A DNA stretch of 64,000 nt from Amycolatopsis rubida (lineage in GTDB: Bacteria > Actinomycetota > Actinomycetes > Mycobacteriales > Pseudonocardiaceae), in the NCBI RefSeq assembly GCF_900115345.1, contig NZ_FOWC01000013.1, forward strand, positions 171,323-235,322, written 5' to 3'. This document shows positions 8,435 to 17,800 of this stretch, piece by piece. Both the position numbers and the translations under genes were made by a program. How positions within the stretch are numbered: the stretch's first letter is position 1; each line of letters opens with the position of its first letter. The notes under the pieces are model-generated. The model saw only the letters and a program-made list of their open reading frames with translations. It was not told the DNA's origin and did not search any database.

Positions 8435-10111
8435 GTGCCGCGCGGTGAGGAGCCCGAGGAGACCCGGCGGCCGGATCTCGCCGATCCGGACAGTTTCGCG
8501 GGGGTCGACGAACTGGGCGCGCTCGCGCACAGCGACGACGACGATCCCGGCGACGAACTGGAACCGGACCTCGACGCGCCGGACGCGGCCTACACCGTCG
8601 GCGGCGGTTCGCGCGGCGGGATCGGCGGCATCGGCCAGCTCGGCGACAACCTGGCGCTCGGCCCGGTGCCGGACCTGCACGCCGAAGAGGGCACTGAGCT
8701 GCACGAACTCGACGACGAGGGCGCGCCCGCCGAGTTCGGCGACGAGAACGGCCCGGAGGCCCGCCGCGACCTGATGGCCGCCGAGGCCGAGCTGAACCAG
8801 CGCTGGCCGGAGACGAAGCTCGAACCGTCGCTCACCCGGATCCAGGCGCTGATGACGCTGCTCGGCGAGCCCAGCCAGGGCTACCCGGTGGTGCACGTCG
8901 CGGGCACCAACGGCAAGGGCTCGGTCGCGCGGATGGTCGATTCGCTGCTGACCCGCATGGGCCTGCGCTCGGGCCGCTACACGAGCCCGCACCTGCAACT
9001 GGTCACCGAGCGGATCGCGCTCGACGGCCGTCCGATCTCCGCCGCCCGCTACGCCGAGCTGTACCAGGACATCGCGCCGTACGTGGCGATGGTGGACGGC
9101 GCGAGCGAGGACGGCGTGCCGATGAGCAAGTTCGAGGTGCTCACCGGGATGGCGTTCGCGGCGTTCTCCGACGCGCCGGTCGAGGCCGCGGTGGTCGAGG
9201 CGGGCATGGGCGGTGCGTGGGACGCGACGAACGTCGCCGATGCCCAGGTCGCGGTCATCACGCCGATCGGGCTGGACCACACCGAATACCTCGGCCCGAC
9301 CGCGGTCGACGCGGCCGCGGAGAAGGCCGGGATCATCAAGCCGGGGTCGGTCGCGGTGATCGGCGAGCAGGACCCCGAGGTACTGAACGTCCTGCTGAAG
9401 CGGACGGTCGAGGTCGACGCCGCGGTGGCGCGCGCGGGCAGCGAGTTCGGCGTGCTGGAACGCGAGGTCGCGGTCGGCGGGCAAATGCTGAAGCTGCAGG
9501 GCCTCGGCGGCGTCTACGACGAGATCTTCCTGCCGCTGCACGGCGCGCACCAGGCGGCGAACGCGGCCCTCGCGCTGGCCGCGGTCGAGGCGTTTTTCGG
9601 GGCGGGCAAAGACAAACAGCTCGTGGTCGAGGCGGTGCGCGAGGCGTTCGCCGAGGTCGAGAACCCGGGCAGGCTCGAACGCGTGCGGGCCGCCCCGGCG
9701 GTGCTGGTCGACGCCGCGCACAACCCGATGGGCGCGCGGGCGCTTGCCACGACGATCACCGACGAGTTCAACTTCCGCCGGCTCGTCGCGGTCGTCGGCG
9801 TGCTGGCCGACAAGGACGCGCGCGGCATCCTGGACGCGCTGGAGCCGGTGGTCTCCGACATCGTGGTCACGCGCGGTTCGTCGCCGCGGTCGCTGCCGGT
9901 CGAGGACCTGGCCGAACTGGCCGCGTCGATCTTCGGCGAGGACCGCGTGCTCGCCGAAGGCGACCTGGAGACCGCGATCGAGACCGCGATCGGCCTCGTG
10001 GAGCAGAACGACGACCCGGAGGAACCGCTCGCGGGCGGCGGCGTGCTGGTGACCGGCTCGGTGGTCACCGCGGGCGACGCGCGCACGCTGTTCGGGAAGG
10101 AGCCGGCATGA
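8435..10111 (+). CDS. folC: Bifunctional folylpolyglutamate / dihydrofolate synthase with acidic N-terminal extension
   Basis: A 558-residue member of the Mur-ligase-like FolC family. It adds glutamate to tetrahydrofolates and, in bifunctional forms, makes dihydrofolate from dihydropteroate. The ATP-binding loop HVAGTNGKGSVAR lies at about residues 152-164. The middle region contains SKFEVLTGMAFAAF and EAGMGGAWDATN, and the glutamate ligase domain carries VDAAHNPMGA. The part from LNQRWPETKLEPSLTRI onward resembles mycobacterial FolC closely. The first 108 residues are a strongly acidic, low-complexity extension (DDDDPGDELEPDLDAPD). The GTG at 8435 is supported by AAGGAG 7 nt upstream. FolC without the extension would be about 430-450 residues, and its role is unknown. 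Confidence 0.93.
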   Translation: MPRGEEPEETRRPDLADPDSFAGVDELGALAHSDDDDPGDELEPDLDAPDAAYTVGGGSRGGIGGIGQLGDNLALGPVPDLHAEEGTELHELDDEGAPAEFGDENGPEARRDLMAAEAELNQRWPETKLEPSLTRIQALMTLLGEPSQGYPVVHVAGTNGKGSVARMVDSLLTRMGLRSGRYTSPHLQLVTERIALDGRPISAARYAELYQDIAPYVAMVDGASEDGVPMSKFEVLTGMAFAAFSDAPVEAAVVEAGMGGAWDATNVADAQVAVITPIGLDHTEYLGPTAVDAAAEKAGIIKPGSVAVIGEQDPEVLNVLLKRTVEVDAAVARAGSEFGVLEREVAVGGQMLKLQGLGGVYDEIFLPLHGAHQAANAALALAAVEAFFGAGKDKQLVVEAVREAFAEVENPGRLERVRAAPAVLVDAAHNPMGARALATTITDEFNFRRLVAVVGVLADKDARGILDALEPVVSDIVVTRGSSPRSLPVEDLAELAASIFGEDRVLAEGDLETAIETAIGLVEQNDDPEEPLAGGGVLVTGSVVTAGDARTLFGKEPA

Positions 10112-10509
10112 GCGAGGAAACCCCGGTCAAGCGGCCCGCGAAGGACCCGATGAAGGGCTTCCGCGGCGTCCTGGCGGGCACGCTGATCATGGAGGCGATC
10201 ACCGTCGCGCTGGCGCTGCCCGTCGTCGCGAAACTCGGCGGCGGCATCACCAGCTTCACCGGCTGGACGGTCATCGCGCTGGCCGTGGTGCTGATCGTGC
10301 TGTGCGGAATGCTGAAGCACGTCTGGGCGGTGCCGGTGATCCTGCTGCTGCAGCTGGCGATCATCGGGATCGGCGTCACCCAGCCCGCGATCGCGATCAT
10401 CGGCATCATCTTCCTGGCCGCGTTCCTGTGGTTCCTGTGGCTGCGCCGCGACGTCGCGCGCCGGATGGCCGCGGGCACGCTGCCGAGCCAGCAGCAGCCG
10501 CAGGCTTGA
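10108..10509 (+). CDS. DUF4233 membrane protein
   Basis: A 133-residue protein with four predicted transmembrane helices: around GTLIMEAITVALALPVV, FTGWTVIALAVVLIVLCGML, WAVPVILLLQLAIIGIGV and IAIIGIIFLAAFLWFLWL. It matches the actinobacterial DUF4233 family, which nearly always sits between folC and ndk (Rv2446c in M. tuberculosis). The ATG overlaps the folC stop (ATGA) and has GAAGGAG upstream, so it is translationally coupled to folC. Function unknown; its strict association with folC suggests a folate or membrane housekeeping role, but that is inference. Confidence 0.88.
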   Translation: MSEETPVKRPAKDPMKGFRGVLAGTLIMEAITVALALPVVAKLGGGITSFTGWTVIALAVVLIVLCGMLKHVWAVPVILLLQLAIIGIGVTQPAIAIIGIIFLAAFLWFLWLRRDVARRMAAGTLPSQQQPQA

Positions 10510-10660
10510 GCCCCGGGCGAGTCCAGCCAGGTCCCGGACGACGCGCTGAAGAACGGATCGCTCGAAGCCGGGGCCGAGGCGCCGGACGAACTCGACGCCC
10601 CGCTCCTCGAATGCTTTCCGGATCCCGGCACCGAGCCCGGGTGCTCCCGCGAGGCGCGGC

Positions 10661-11028
10661 TCAGCGGTAGACGCTGACCTCGACCAGGTTCCGGTCCGGG
10701 TCGCGGAAGTACTCGCCGCGGATCGGCCCGGTCGCGCTCGTGCGGTCGACCGGGCCCTCCTCGACCGGCACCCCGTGCACGGCGAGGTCTTCGACCACCC
10801 GCTCCAGCGAATCGGCCGTGATCAGGCACAGGTCCGCGCTGCCCGGCGTCGGCCGGTCCGCCTTGGGTTCGACCTCGTGCAGGTTGATCTTGCTGGCGCC
10901 GGACGCCAGCGCCTTGCGGCCCGCCCCGAACGTCACCTCGGTCATGCCGAGGACGCGGTGGAGAAATCGACTGTCGCACCGAGGTCGGCGACGGTGAGGA
11001 CGAGGTGGTCGAGCCGGTCGATCCGCAT
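10661..11028 (-). pseudogene. VOC/glyoxalase-family gene broken by a single-base frameshift
   Basis: From the ATG at 11028 the frame reads MRIDRLDHLVLTVADLGATV and DFSTASSA, then stops. After about position 10960 a second frame carries the rest of a VOC protein (GMTEVTFGAGRKALA, ending YFRDPDRNLVEVSVYR at 10661). Adding one base near 10955-10963 would join them through a normal family sequence of the type FSTRVLGMTEV. Both halves keep family motifs, including the HLVLTV metal-ligand region and the C-terminal metal-binding E. The loss therefore looks recent or could be a sequencing error. Intact, it would be about 122 residues. The GNAT gene is divergent. Confidence 0.75.
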
Positions 11029-11081
11029 GGTTTCACCCTGTTCCGATGTAACGGCCGGGCCGCCACGGCGACGGTGCAAGT

Positions 11082-11558
11082 GTGATCGTGGTGCGCGAGC
11101 TGAGCGTGGACAACTGGGCGGAGTGGCGCGACCTCCGGCTGGCGGCGCTGAGCGAGGACCCGGAGGCGTTCAGCTCGAAACTCGCGGACTGGCAAGGCGA
11201 AGGCGACACCGAACCGCGCTGGCGGGCGCGGCTGCGCGACGTGTCGCTCAACGTCCTGGCCGACCTCGACGGCGTTCCGGCCGGGATGGTCAGCGCCAAC
11301 CTGTCCGAACGCGGCGACAAAGCCGATCTGCTGTCGATGTGGGTCGCTCCGCCGGCGCGCGGCAGGGGAGTCGGGGACGCGCTCGTCCGGGCCGTGGTGC
11401 GCTGGAGCGAAGGGCGCGGGGCCGCCGAGCTGGCGTTGCGCGTCGCGGGCGGCAACCAGCACGCCATGGCGCTGTACGAACGACACGGGTTTGTGACGCG
11501 TCCTGCCCAGGAAGGCCCCTGCGAGCACGAGATGGTCCGGGAAGCACACCGAGCGTGA
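11082..11558 (+). CDS. GNAT-family N-acetyltransferase
   Basis: A 158-residue single-domain acetyltransferase. The acetyl-CoA binding motif A is MWVAPPARGRGVGDALVRAVVRW (R/Q-x-x-G-x-G/A as RGRGVG) near residues 87-109. The downstream strand-helix segment NQHAMALYERHGF is the conserved motif B. These mark transfer of an acetyl group from acetyl-CoA to an amine; the acceptor is not predictable. The GTG at 11082 is the likely start, with little Shine-Dalgarno character. It faces away from the broken VOC gene. Confidence 0.87.
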   Translation: MIVVRELSVDNWAEWRDLRLAALSEDPEAFSSKLADWQGEGDTEPRWRARLRDVSLNVLADLDGVPAGMVSANLSERGDKADLLSMWVAPPARGRGVGDALVRAVVRWSEGRGAAELALRVAGGNQHAMALYERHGFVTRPAQEGPCEHEMVREAHRA

Positions 11559-11655
11559 CGACCGGCTGTGAGCTTCCTCCTGACGAGTGAGCCGTTCACC
11601 CGGCGGTCAGCCCGAGTTGGCCGCTTGGCCGTGGTCGCCGGATAGAACGGCCGCC

Positions 11656-13215
11656 ATGACCGAAACGACCCCTTCCCGGCGCTCCGTGCTCAAAGCCGGG
11701 ATCGCCGTCCCCGCGCTCGCCGCGGCAGGCGGGCTGCTGCTGCCCGGCTCCGCCTCGGCGGCCCCGCTCGTCCGCCGCGACCGTCCGGTGCTCGCCCACG
11801 GCGTCGCGTCCGGGGACGTGACCACCGGTTCCGGCATCGTGTGGTCGCGGGCCGACCGCCCGGCGCGGCTGATGGTCGAGGTCGCGCGCGACCCGTCGTT
11901 CCGGCACGCCCGCCGGGTGCCCGGCCCGTTCGTCACCCCCGCCACCGGCGGCACCGGCAAGGTGCGCGTCGCCGGGCTGGCCCCGGGCACCGAGTACCAC
12001 TACCGCGTCACCGCCGTGGACCTCGACGGCCGCGGCGCGAGCGAGCCGGTCGCGGGCCGGTTCGCCACCGCGCCGGTCGGCCGCGCGAACACCCGGATCC
12101 TGTGGAGCGGCGACGTCGTCGGCCAGAACTACGGCATCAACCCAGGCCTCGGCGGCATGACGATCTTCTCCGCGATGGCCGACCGCCGTCCGGACCTCTT
12201 CCTGCACAGCGGCGACACGGTGTACGCCGACGGCCCGCTCACCGAAACCGTGACGCTGCCCGGCGGCGGGGGCACCTGGCACAACATCGTGACGCCGGAG
12301 AAGTCGAAGGTCGCCGAAACCCTCGACGAGTACCGCGGCCAGCACGCCTACAACCGGCTCGACGCCAACTTCCGCCGGTTCGCCGCGGAGGTTCCGGCTT
12401 GTGTCCAGTGGGATGACCATGAAGTAGTCAATAACTGGTACCCCGGCGAAATCCTGCACGACCGCCCCGAATACACCGAAAAGCGGGCCGGCGTCCTCGC
12501 CCGGCGCGCGTTCCAGGCGTTCCACGAATGGCATCCGATCGACCGCCGCCAGGCCGTCGACGGCCGGGTGTACCGGAGCTTCCGCCACGGCAGCCGGGTC
12601 GAGGTGTTCGTCCTCGACATGCGCACTTACCGCGACGCCAACACCTCAGACCAGACCAAGCCCGGCCACATCCTCGGCGAGGCGCAGGCCCGCTGGCTGG
12701 CCGACGCGCTCCGGCGCAGCACCGCGACCTGGAAGATCGTCCAGGCGGACATGCCGATCGGCCTCGTCGTGCCGGACGGCAAGGACATCGAGGCGGTCGC
12801 CAACGGCCTGCCCGGCGCGCCCGGCGGCCGCGAGACCGAACTGGCCTGGGTGCTGCGGCAGATTTCGCGGCACCGCGTGCGCAATGTCGTGTGGCTGACC
12901 GCTGACGTGCACTACACCGCCGCGCACCATTATTCGCCCGAGCGCGCCGTGTTCCAGGACTTCGACCCGTTCTGGGAATTCGTCTCCGGCCCGCTCAACG
13001 CGGGCGCGTTCGGCCCGAACGAACTCGACCCGACCTTCGGCCCGGAAGCGGTGTTCGTGCACGCCCCGCAGACGCAGAATTCCTCGCCGGTGCAAGGTTT
13101 CCAGCACTTCGGGGAATTGAATGTGGACGGTGCCGGCGGCGCGCTGACGGTCGACCTGCGCGACGCGACCGGGGCCTCGCTGTGGTCCAAGACGCTGCAG
13201 CCGCAGCGGCGCTGA
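11656..13215 (+). CDS. Tat-exported PhoD-like alkaline phosphatase / phosphodiesterase
   Basis: A 519-residue protein. The N-terminus has a twin-arginine signal (PSRRSVLKAG followed by a hydrophobic stretch and ASAAP), as expected of PhoD enzymes, which fold and load metal in the cytoplasm before export. A fibronectin-like N-terminal PhoD domain (about residues 45-140) precedes the metallophosphatase core. Core motifs are ILWSGDVVG, HSGDTVYADGP, WDDHEVVNNW and LTADVHYTAAHHY, the Asp, Asn and His residues that bind Ca/Fe in PhoD. It should release phosphate from phosphomonoesters or phosphodiesters outside the cell, possibly under phosphate limitation; no PHO box was recognised. It sits between DUF4233 and ndk, an accessory insertion in the conserved order. 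Confidence 0.92.
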   Translation: MTETTPSRRSVLKAGIAVPALAAAGGLLLPGSASAAPLVRRDRPVLAHGVASGDVTTGSGIVWSRADRPARLMVEVARDPSFRHARRVPGPFVTPATGGTGKVRVAGLAPGTEYHYRVTAVDLDGRGASEPVAGRFATAPVGRANTRILWSGDVVGQNYGINPGLGGMTIFSAMADRRPDLFLHSGDTVYADGPLTETVTLPGGGGTWHNIVTPEKSKVAETLDEYRGQHAYNRLDANFRRFAAEVPACVQWDDHEVVNNWYPGEILHDRPEYTEKRAGVLARRAFQAFHEWHPIDRRQAVDGRVYRSFRHGSRVEVFVLDMRTYRDANTSDQTKPGHILGEAQARWLADALRRSTATWKIVQADMPIGLVVPDGKDIEAVANGLPGAPGGRETELAWVLRQISRHRVRNVVWLTADVHYTAAHHYSPERAVFQDFDPFWEFVSGPLNAGAFGPNELDPTFGPEAVFVHAPQTQNSSPVQGFQHFGELNVDGAGGALTVDLRDATGASLWSKTLQPQRR

Positions 13216-13285
13216 CCGGCCCGGCGGGCGCGTCGGATAGGCTCAGCGCCGAATAACACGAATCCGCACAAGGAGAAATACCGTC

Positions 13286-13696
13286 GTGACTGAACGCACG
13301 CTGGTCCTCGTCAAGCCCGATGGCGTCGCGCGCGGCCTCGTCGGCGAGGTCGTCTCGCGCATCGAGCGCAAGGGCCTGAAGCTGGCCGCGCTGGAACTGC
13401 GCACCGTCGAGCGCTCCGTCGCCGAGGAGCACTACGCGGAGCACAAGGAGCGCCCGTTCTTCGGCGACCTGCTGGAGTTCATCACGTCCGGCCCGCTCGT
13501 CGCGCTGGCCGTCGAGGGCCCGCGCGCGATCGCCGCGTTCCGCCAGCTCGCCGGCGGCACCGACCCGGTCGAGAAGGCCACCCCGGGCACCCTGCGCGGC
13601 GACTTCGCGCTGGAGACCCAGTACAACCTGGTGCACGGTTCGGACTCGCCGGAGTCGGCCGAGCGCGAGCTGAAGCTGTGGTTCCCCGACCTGTGA
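13286..13696 (+). CDS. ndk: Nucleoside diphosphate kinase
   Basis: A 136-residue protein, the normal short bacterial length. It transfers the gamma-phosphate between nucleoside triphosphates and diphosphates through a phospho-His intermediate. Visible motifs are the start TERTLVLVKPDGVARGLVGE, the HYAEHKERPFF region, the ATPGTLRGDFA loop and the active-site NLVHGSDSPESAERE, whose His is the catalytic residue. The GTG at 13286 follows AAGGAG. A TAGGCT hexamer at 13238-13243 is a plausible -10 giving a leader of about 36 nt. A stable terminator follows at 13726-13759. Confidence 0.97.
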   Translation: MTERTLVLVKPDGVARGLVGEVVSRIERKGLKLAALELRTVERSVAEEHYAEHKERPFFGDLLEFITSGPLVALAVEGPRAIAAFRQLAGGTDPVEKATPGTLRGDFALETQYNLVHGSDSPESAERELKLWFPDL

Positions 13697-13725
13697 TCCG
13701 GCTGAACCGGCATTGACCCTCGCGG

Positions 13726-13759
13726 ACGCCGGGCCGGGACTTCGGTCCCGGCCCGGCGT
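13726..13759 (+). terminator. ndk terminator hairpin with UUCG tetraloop
   Basis: A 15-bp GC-rich stem (13726-13740 with 13745-13759) closes on TTCG. It starts about 30 nt after the ndk stop. The following T content is modest, as is usual for high-GC actinobacteria. The rest of the 13697-13987 gap shows no convincing gene. Confidence 0.75.
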
Positions 13760-13975
13760 TCGTGCTTCCCGGGCCAGCTTGTTTCCGGTGCGAGGAACTC
13801 AAGGCGGTGCCGCGGTGTGTTTGAGGTGTCTTGCCCAGCCCGAAGGCACCGAGCCGGCTGTTGTCGCGGCCCGGACGCGGGAGTTTGCGGTCCCCCCGCG
13901 GGCGGGGATGAGCCGACGCAGCTTGAGCTCCTGGCGTCGGCGGGTAATTCCGGTGCCGGGACCCCGCGCATCGGT

Positions 13976-13987
13976 TAGCCTCCACCC
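13976..13987 (+). promoter_or_regulatory. Leaderless-type promoter of the MDMPI gene
   Basis: TAGCCT (13976-13981) is followed by 6 nt and the GTG at 13988. No ribosome-binding site is present. Confidence 0.45.
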
Positions 13988-14713
13988 GTGACCGCCCTGC
14001 CGCTGCCGCCGCGCGACTACCTGCCGCACCTCCGTTCGCTCACCGAAGCCTTCGCCGCGGAAGCCGCAGGCGATCTCGGCAACCCGGTCCCGTACTGCGG
14101 CGACTGGACCAAGCGCGACCTCGTCACGCATCTGGGCAACGTGCACCGGTGGGCCGCCGGGATCGTCCGGACCGGCGAGCTGAGCAACCAGGAATTCGAC
14201 GTCTCGCCGGGCGCCGACCTCGTGCCCTGGTACGCCGAGAGCGCCGCCGAGCTGCTGGACGCGCTCGACGCGGCCGATCCCGCCGACTCGTGCTGGGTTT
14301 TCGGTGCCGCGGAGAAGACCAAAGCGTTCTGGTTCCGCCGTCAGGCGCACGAAACTGCCGTGCATTTGGTCGACTTGTTCGGCGCACGCGGCGTAGCGGC
14401 GCGGCTTGATCCGCTGATCGCGGCCGACGGCGTCCACGAGGTGCTCGGCACGATGCTGCCGCGCGTCGCGCGCTGGAAGCACGAGGTTCCGCTGGCCGCG
14501 CCGATCACCTTGCGCACCACCGACACCGGGCACGCGTGGACCGTCGTGCCCGGCGAACCGCCCGAGCTGGGCGAGGGCGAAGCGGTGGCCACCGTCGCGG
14601 CGGCCGCGCAGGATTTGCTGGTGCTGCTGTGGAATCGCACCGACGCGCAGCCGGAGATCGCCGGAGACGAGGCCGTCGCGAAGGAGTTCCTCGCCGCGCG
14701 CATGACACCCTGA
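13988..14713 (+). CDS. Mycothiol-dependent maleylpyruvate isomerase-family (MDMPI/DinB-like) protein
   Basis: A 241-residue two-domain protein. The N-terminal DinB-like four-helix bundle begins LPPRDYLPHLRSLTEAFA and carries CGDWTKRDLVTHLGNVHRW (first metal-ligand His) and RRQAHETAVHLVDL (the paired His residues). The C-terminal MDMPI domain includes TGHAWTV and AAQDLLVLLWNR. Family members use mycothiol or bind metal in thiol-dependent detoxification or isomerisation; the specific substrate is unknown. Its presence supports a mycothiol-making actinobacterium. It stands alone with its own leaderless-type promoter. Confidence 0.85.
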   Translation: MTALPLPPRDYLPHLRSLTEAFAAEAAGDLGNPVPYCGDWTKRDLVTHLGNVHRWAAGIVRTGELSNQEFDVSPGADLVPWYAESAAELLDALDAADPADSCWVFGAAEKTKAFWFRRQAHETAVHLVDLFGARGVAARLDPLIAADGVHEVLGTMLPRVARWKHEVPLAAPITLRTTDTGHAWTVVPGEPPELGEGEAVATVAAAAQDLLVLLWNRTDAQPEIAGDEAVAKEFLAARMTP

Positions 14714-14819
14714 GCGGATAATCCTGCGCCATTCAGGTCCCGTTCACCGCAGGGCCTTCCGGCGGTCGCGCCGATGGATTTGGCTGACCTGAGCCATTGT
14801 CGCGATCGTGGGGTACCTG

Positions 14820-17800
14820 GTGAAAAGATCAAGATCCGTGCTGCTCAGCGCCCTTCTGGTGCTGACGCTGGCCACACCGGCGCAGGCCGGCCCGCTCTCC
14901 GCTCCGCTCGGCCCGCCGCCGGTCGAGAGCGCCTCCGCCTTCTCCTCGGCCCGGGAGGCTCCGGCGATCGCCGCGGCGCCCGCCGCCGACGACGGCCTCG
15001 AAACCAGCAGCGCCACCAACGCGGTGGCACCTGGTCTGAACCTCACCCAGTTCGACCGCTTCGACCCGAAGGGCTGGATCCGCGGCGACGCGCTGAGCGT
15101 CGACCTCACCAGCAAGGTCCTGAAGCCGGCTTACCTCAGCCCGGGCACCGTTTCCGCGCGCACCCCGCTGTCTCAGCAGGTCGCTCGCGCCGGTGCGGTC
15201 GCGGGCGTCAACGGCGATTTCTTCGACATCAACGCCTCCGGTGCGCCGCTCGGCGTCGGCATCGACAAGGGCGAGCTGCACAACGCACCCGCGTCCGGCC
15301 ACAACACCACCGCGGCGATCACCGAGCAGGGTCGCGCGAAGCTCGCCGACATCTTCCTCGAAGCGTCGGTCACGTTGCCGGACGGCCGAGCTGTTCCTGC
15401 AACGAACTTCAACAGCCCGGTGCTCGGCAAGGACGCTCTCGGCGTCTACACGCCGCTCTGGGGCGCTTCGGCGCGCGCGACGTCGGTCGCCGGTGCGCAG
15501 AAGGTCGTCGAGATCGAGGTCCGCGACGGCGTCGTGACGCAGGTGCGTCCGAATCCCGCAGACGGCCCGATTCCGGCTGGCAGCACGCTGCTGCTCGGCC
15601 GGGAAGCTGGCGCGGACGCATTGTCGGCATTGCACATCGGTGACCGCGTGGGCGTTTCGTACGCGCCGCGGACCGACGCGGGCAAGATCGCCGTCGCGGT
15701 CGGCGGGAACAAGACGCTGCTGAAGGGCGGGCAGCTCCAGCAGCTCGACGACGTCACCCTCGCCCCGCGTACCGGCGTCGGCTTTTCCGCTGACGGCAAG
15801 CGGATGTGGCTCGTCACGGTGGACGGCCGCCAGGCCGACAGCCGCGGGATGACCGAGCTGGAAATGGCCCGGCAGCTGAAGCGGCTCGGTGCCGACGACG
15901 CGATCAACCTCGATGGCGGCGGCTCCTCGACCCTGCTCGCGCGTAACGAAGGAGAAGCCGCACCGTCGGTGCGCAACTCGCCTTCGGACGGTGGGGAACG
16001 CCTGGTGCCCAACGGCATCGGCTTCGCAACGGTGGCCGGCAGCGGACGGCTGACTGGCTTCGCGCCCGCCCCCGCGCAAGAGGGCGACAACTCGACCCGC
16101 GTGCTGTCCGGCCTGAGCCGCGCACTCGTGCCGAACGGCCACGACGAGACAGGTGCCGCGGTGGCGTCGCGCCCGTTCTGGACCACGTCGAATCCGTTCC
16201 GCGGCACTGTCACGAAGAACGTTTTCACCGCGCAGCCCGACTTCCTGCATCCGGACGCGCGAGCCGACGTGACGGTGACCGCGCACCAGAACTTCGTGAA
16301 CGGCCGCACGAAGCTGACCGTGCTGGGCGAGCCGGTCCGCCTTGGCGCGAGCACGAAGCAGGTCGCGCTGTCGGGTGCGGATGCGCGCGGCGAGTTCCAG
16401 GTCTACGGCTACGACGCGGACGGTTATGGCGCCTGGATCGAACCGTCGGACGTGAAGCTCGAATACGACCCCGCCGTGGTGAAGATCGAGCCGTCGGGCA
16501 AGGGTTTCGCAGTCACCGCGAAGACCGCGTCCGGGGCCACGGCGATCACCGTGCACGCAGGCGGGAAGACCATGCACCTGGCGGCTTCGGTGGGCACCGA
16601 AGCCACGGTCGCGGCGCCGCTGGCCGGTCCGGAAGGCTGGTCCGCAACGGTGTATCCGGCCGTCGTCGGCGCCGCGCTTTCCTCGGCAGACGGCCGCAAC
16701 GGCGGCAAGGGCCTGGCGCTCGACTACCGGCTCACCGGCACCACCGCCACCCGCGCCGCGTATGTCAACGCTGCCGACCCGATCGCGGTTCCGGCTGGCA
16801 CGCAGAAGATCGGCATGTGGATCAACGGCGACGGCAAGGGGGCCTGGATCCGCGCGGAACTCCGCGACGGCGCCAGCACCGCGTCCATTGTGGATCTTTC
16901 GCTGAGCGTCAATTGGACCGGCTGGCGATACGTGACGGCCGCGGTGCCCGCCGGGCTGCCGGACGGGCAGCGCCTCACCCGGTTCTATGCCGTGGAAACC
17001 GCGGCGGGCAAACAGTACGAAGGCAGACTGGTGTTCAACGACCTCACCTTCGAGGTCGCCCCGAGCACCTCCGTGCCGCACGATCCGGCTGTCCCGGACC
17101 CGGCGCTCGTCACCGACGGCACACTCGGCGAGGGCGGCCTGAAGATCGCGGTCGTCAGCGACGCCCAGTTCACCGCCGACGCCCCGGACGGCCCGCTGGT
17201 CGCCCAAGCGCGCCGGGCACTGCGCGAGGCCATTGCCGCGAAACCGGATCTCGTGCTGATCAACGGCGACTTCGTGGATCGCGGCACCGCGCCGGACTTC
17301 GTGCTGGCCCGCAAGATCATCACCGAAGAACTGGACGGCCGCGTCCCCTGGTATTACGTCCCCGGCAACCACGAAGCCGAGGGCGGCAACGGCCTGAAAA
17401 ACTTCCAGGACGCGTTCGGGGAGACGCACCGCGTGGCCGACGTCAACGGCGTGCGGCTGATCCTGATGGACTCGTCGCGCGGCTCCCTGCGCGCGGGCGG
17501 ATTCGACCAGGTGCGGATGATGCGCGAGGCGCTCGACAACGCGGCGAAGGACCGTTCCGTGCGCGGTGTGGTCGTCGCGATGCACCACCCGGTGAAGGAC
17601 CCGAGCCCGACCGGCAATTCGCAGCTGGGCGACCGGAAGGAGGCCGAGCTGCTGCAGACGTGGCTGACCGGTTTCGAGGAGAAGTCCGGAAAACCGGCCG
17701 CGTCGCTGGCTTCGCACGCGGGAGTGTTCGGCCTGTCGCGTACGGACGGCGTGCCGTACCTGGTGAACGGCAACTCGGGCAAGACCCCCGCCGCGGCCCC

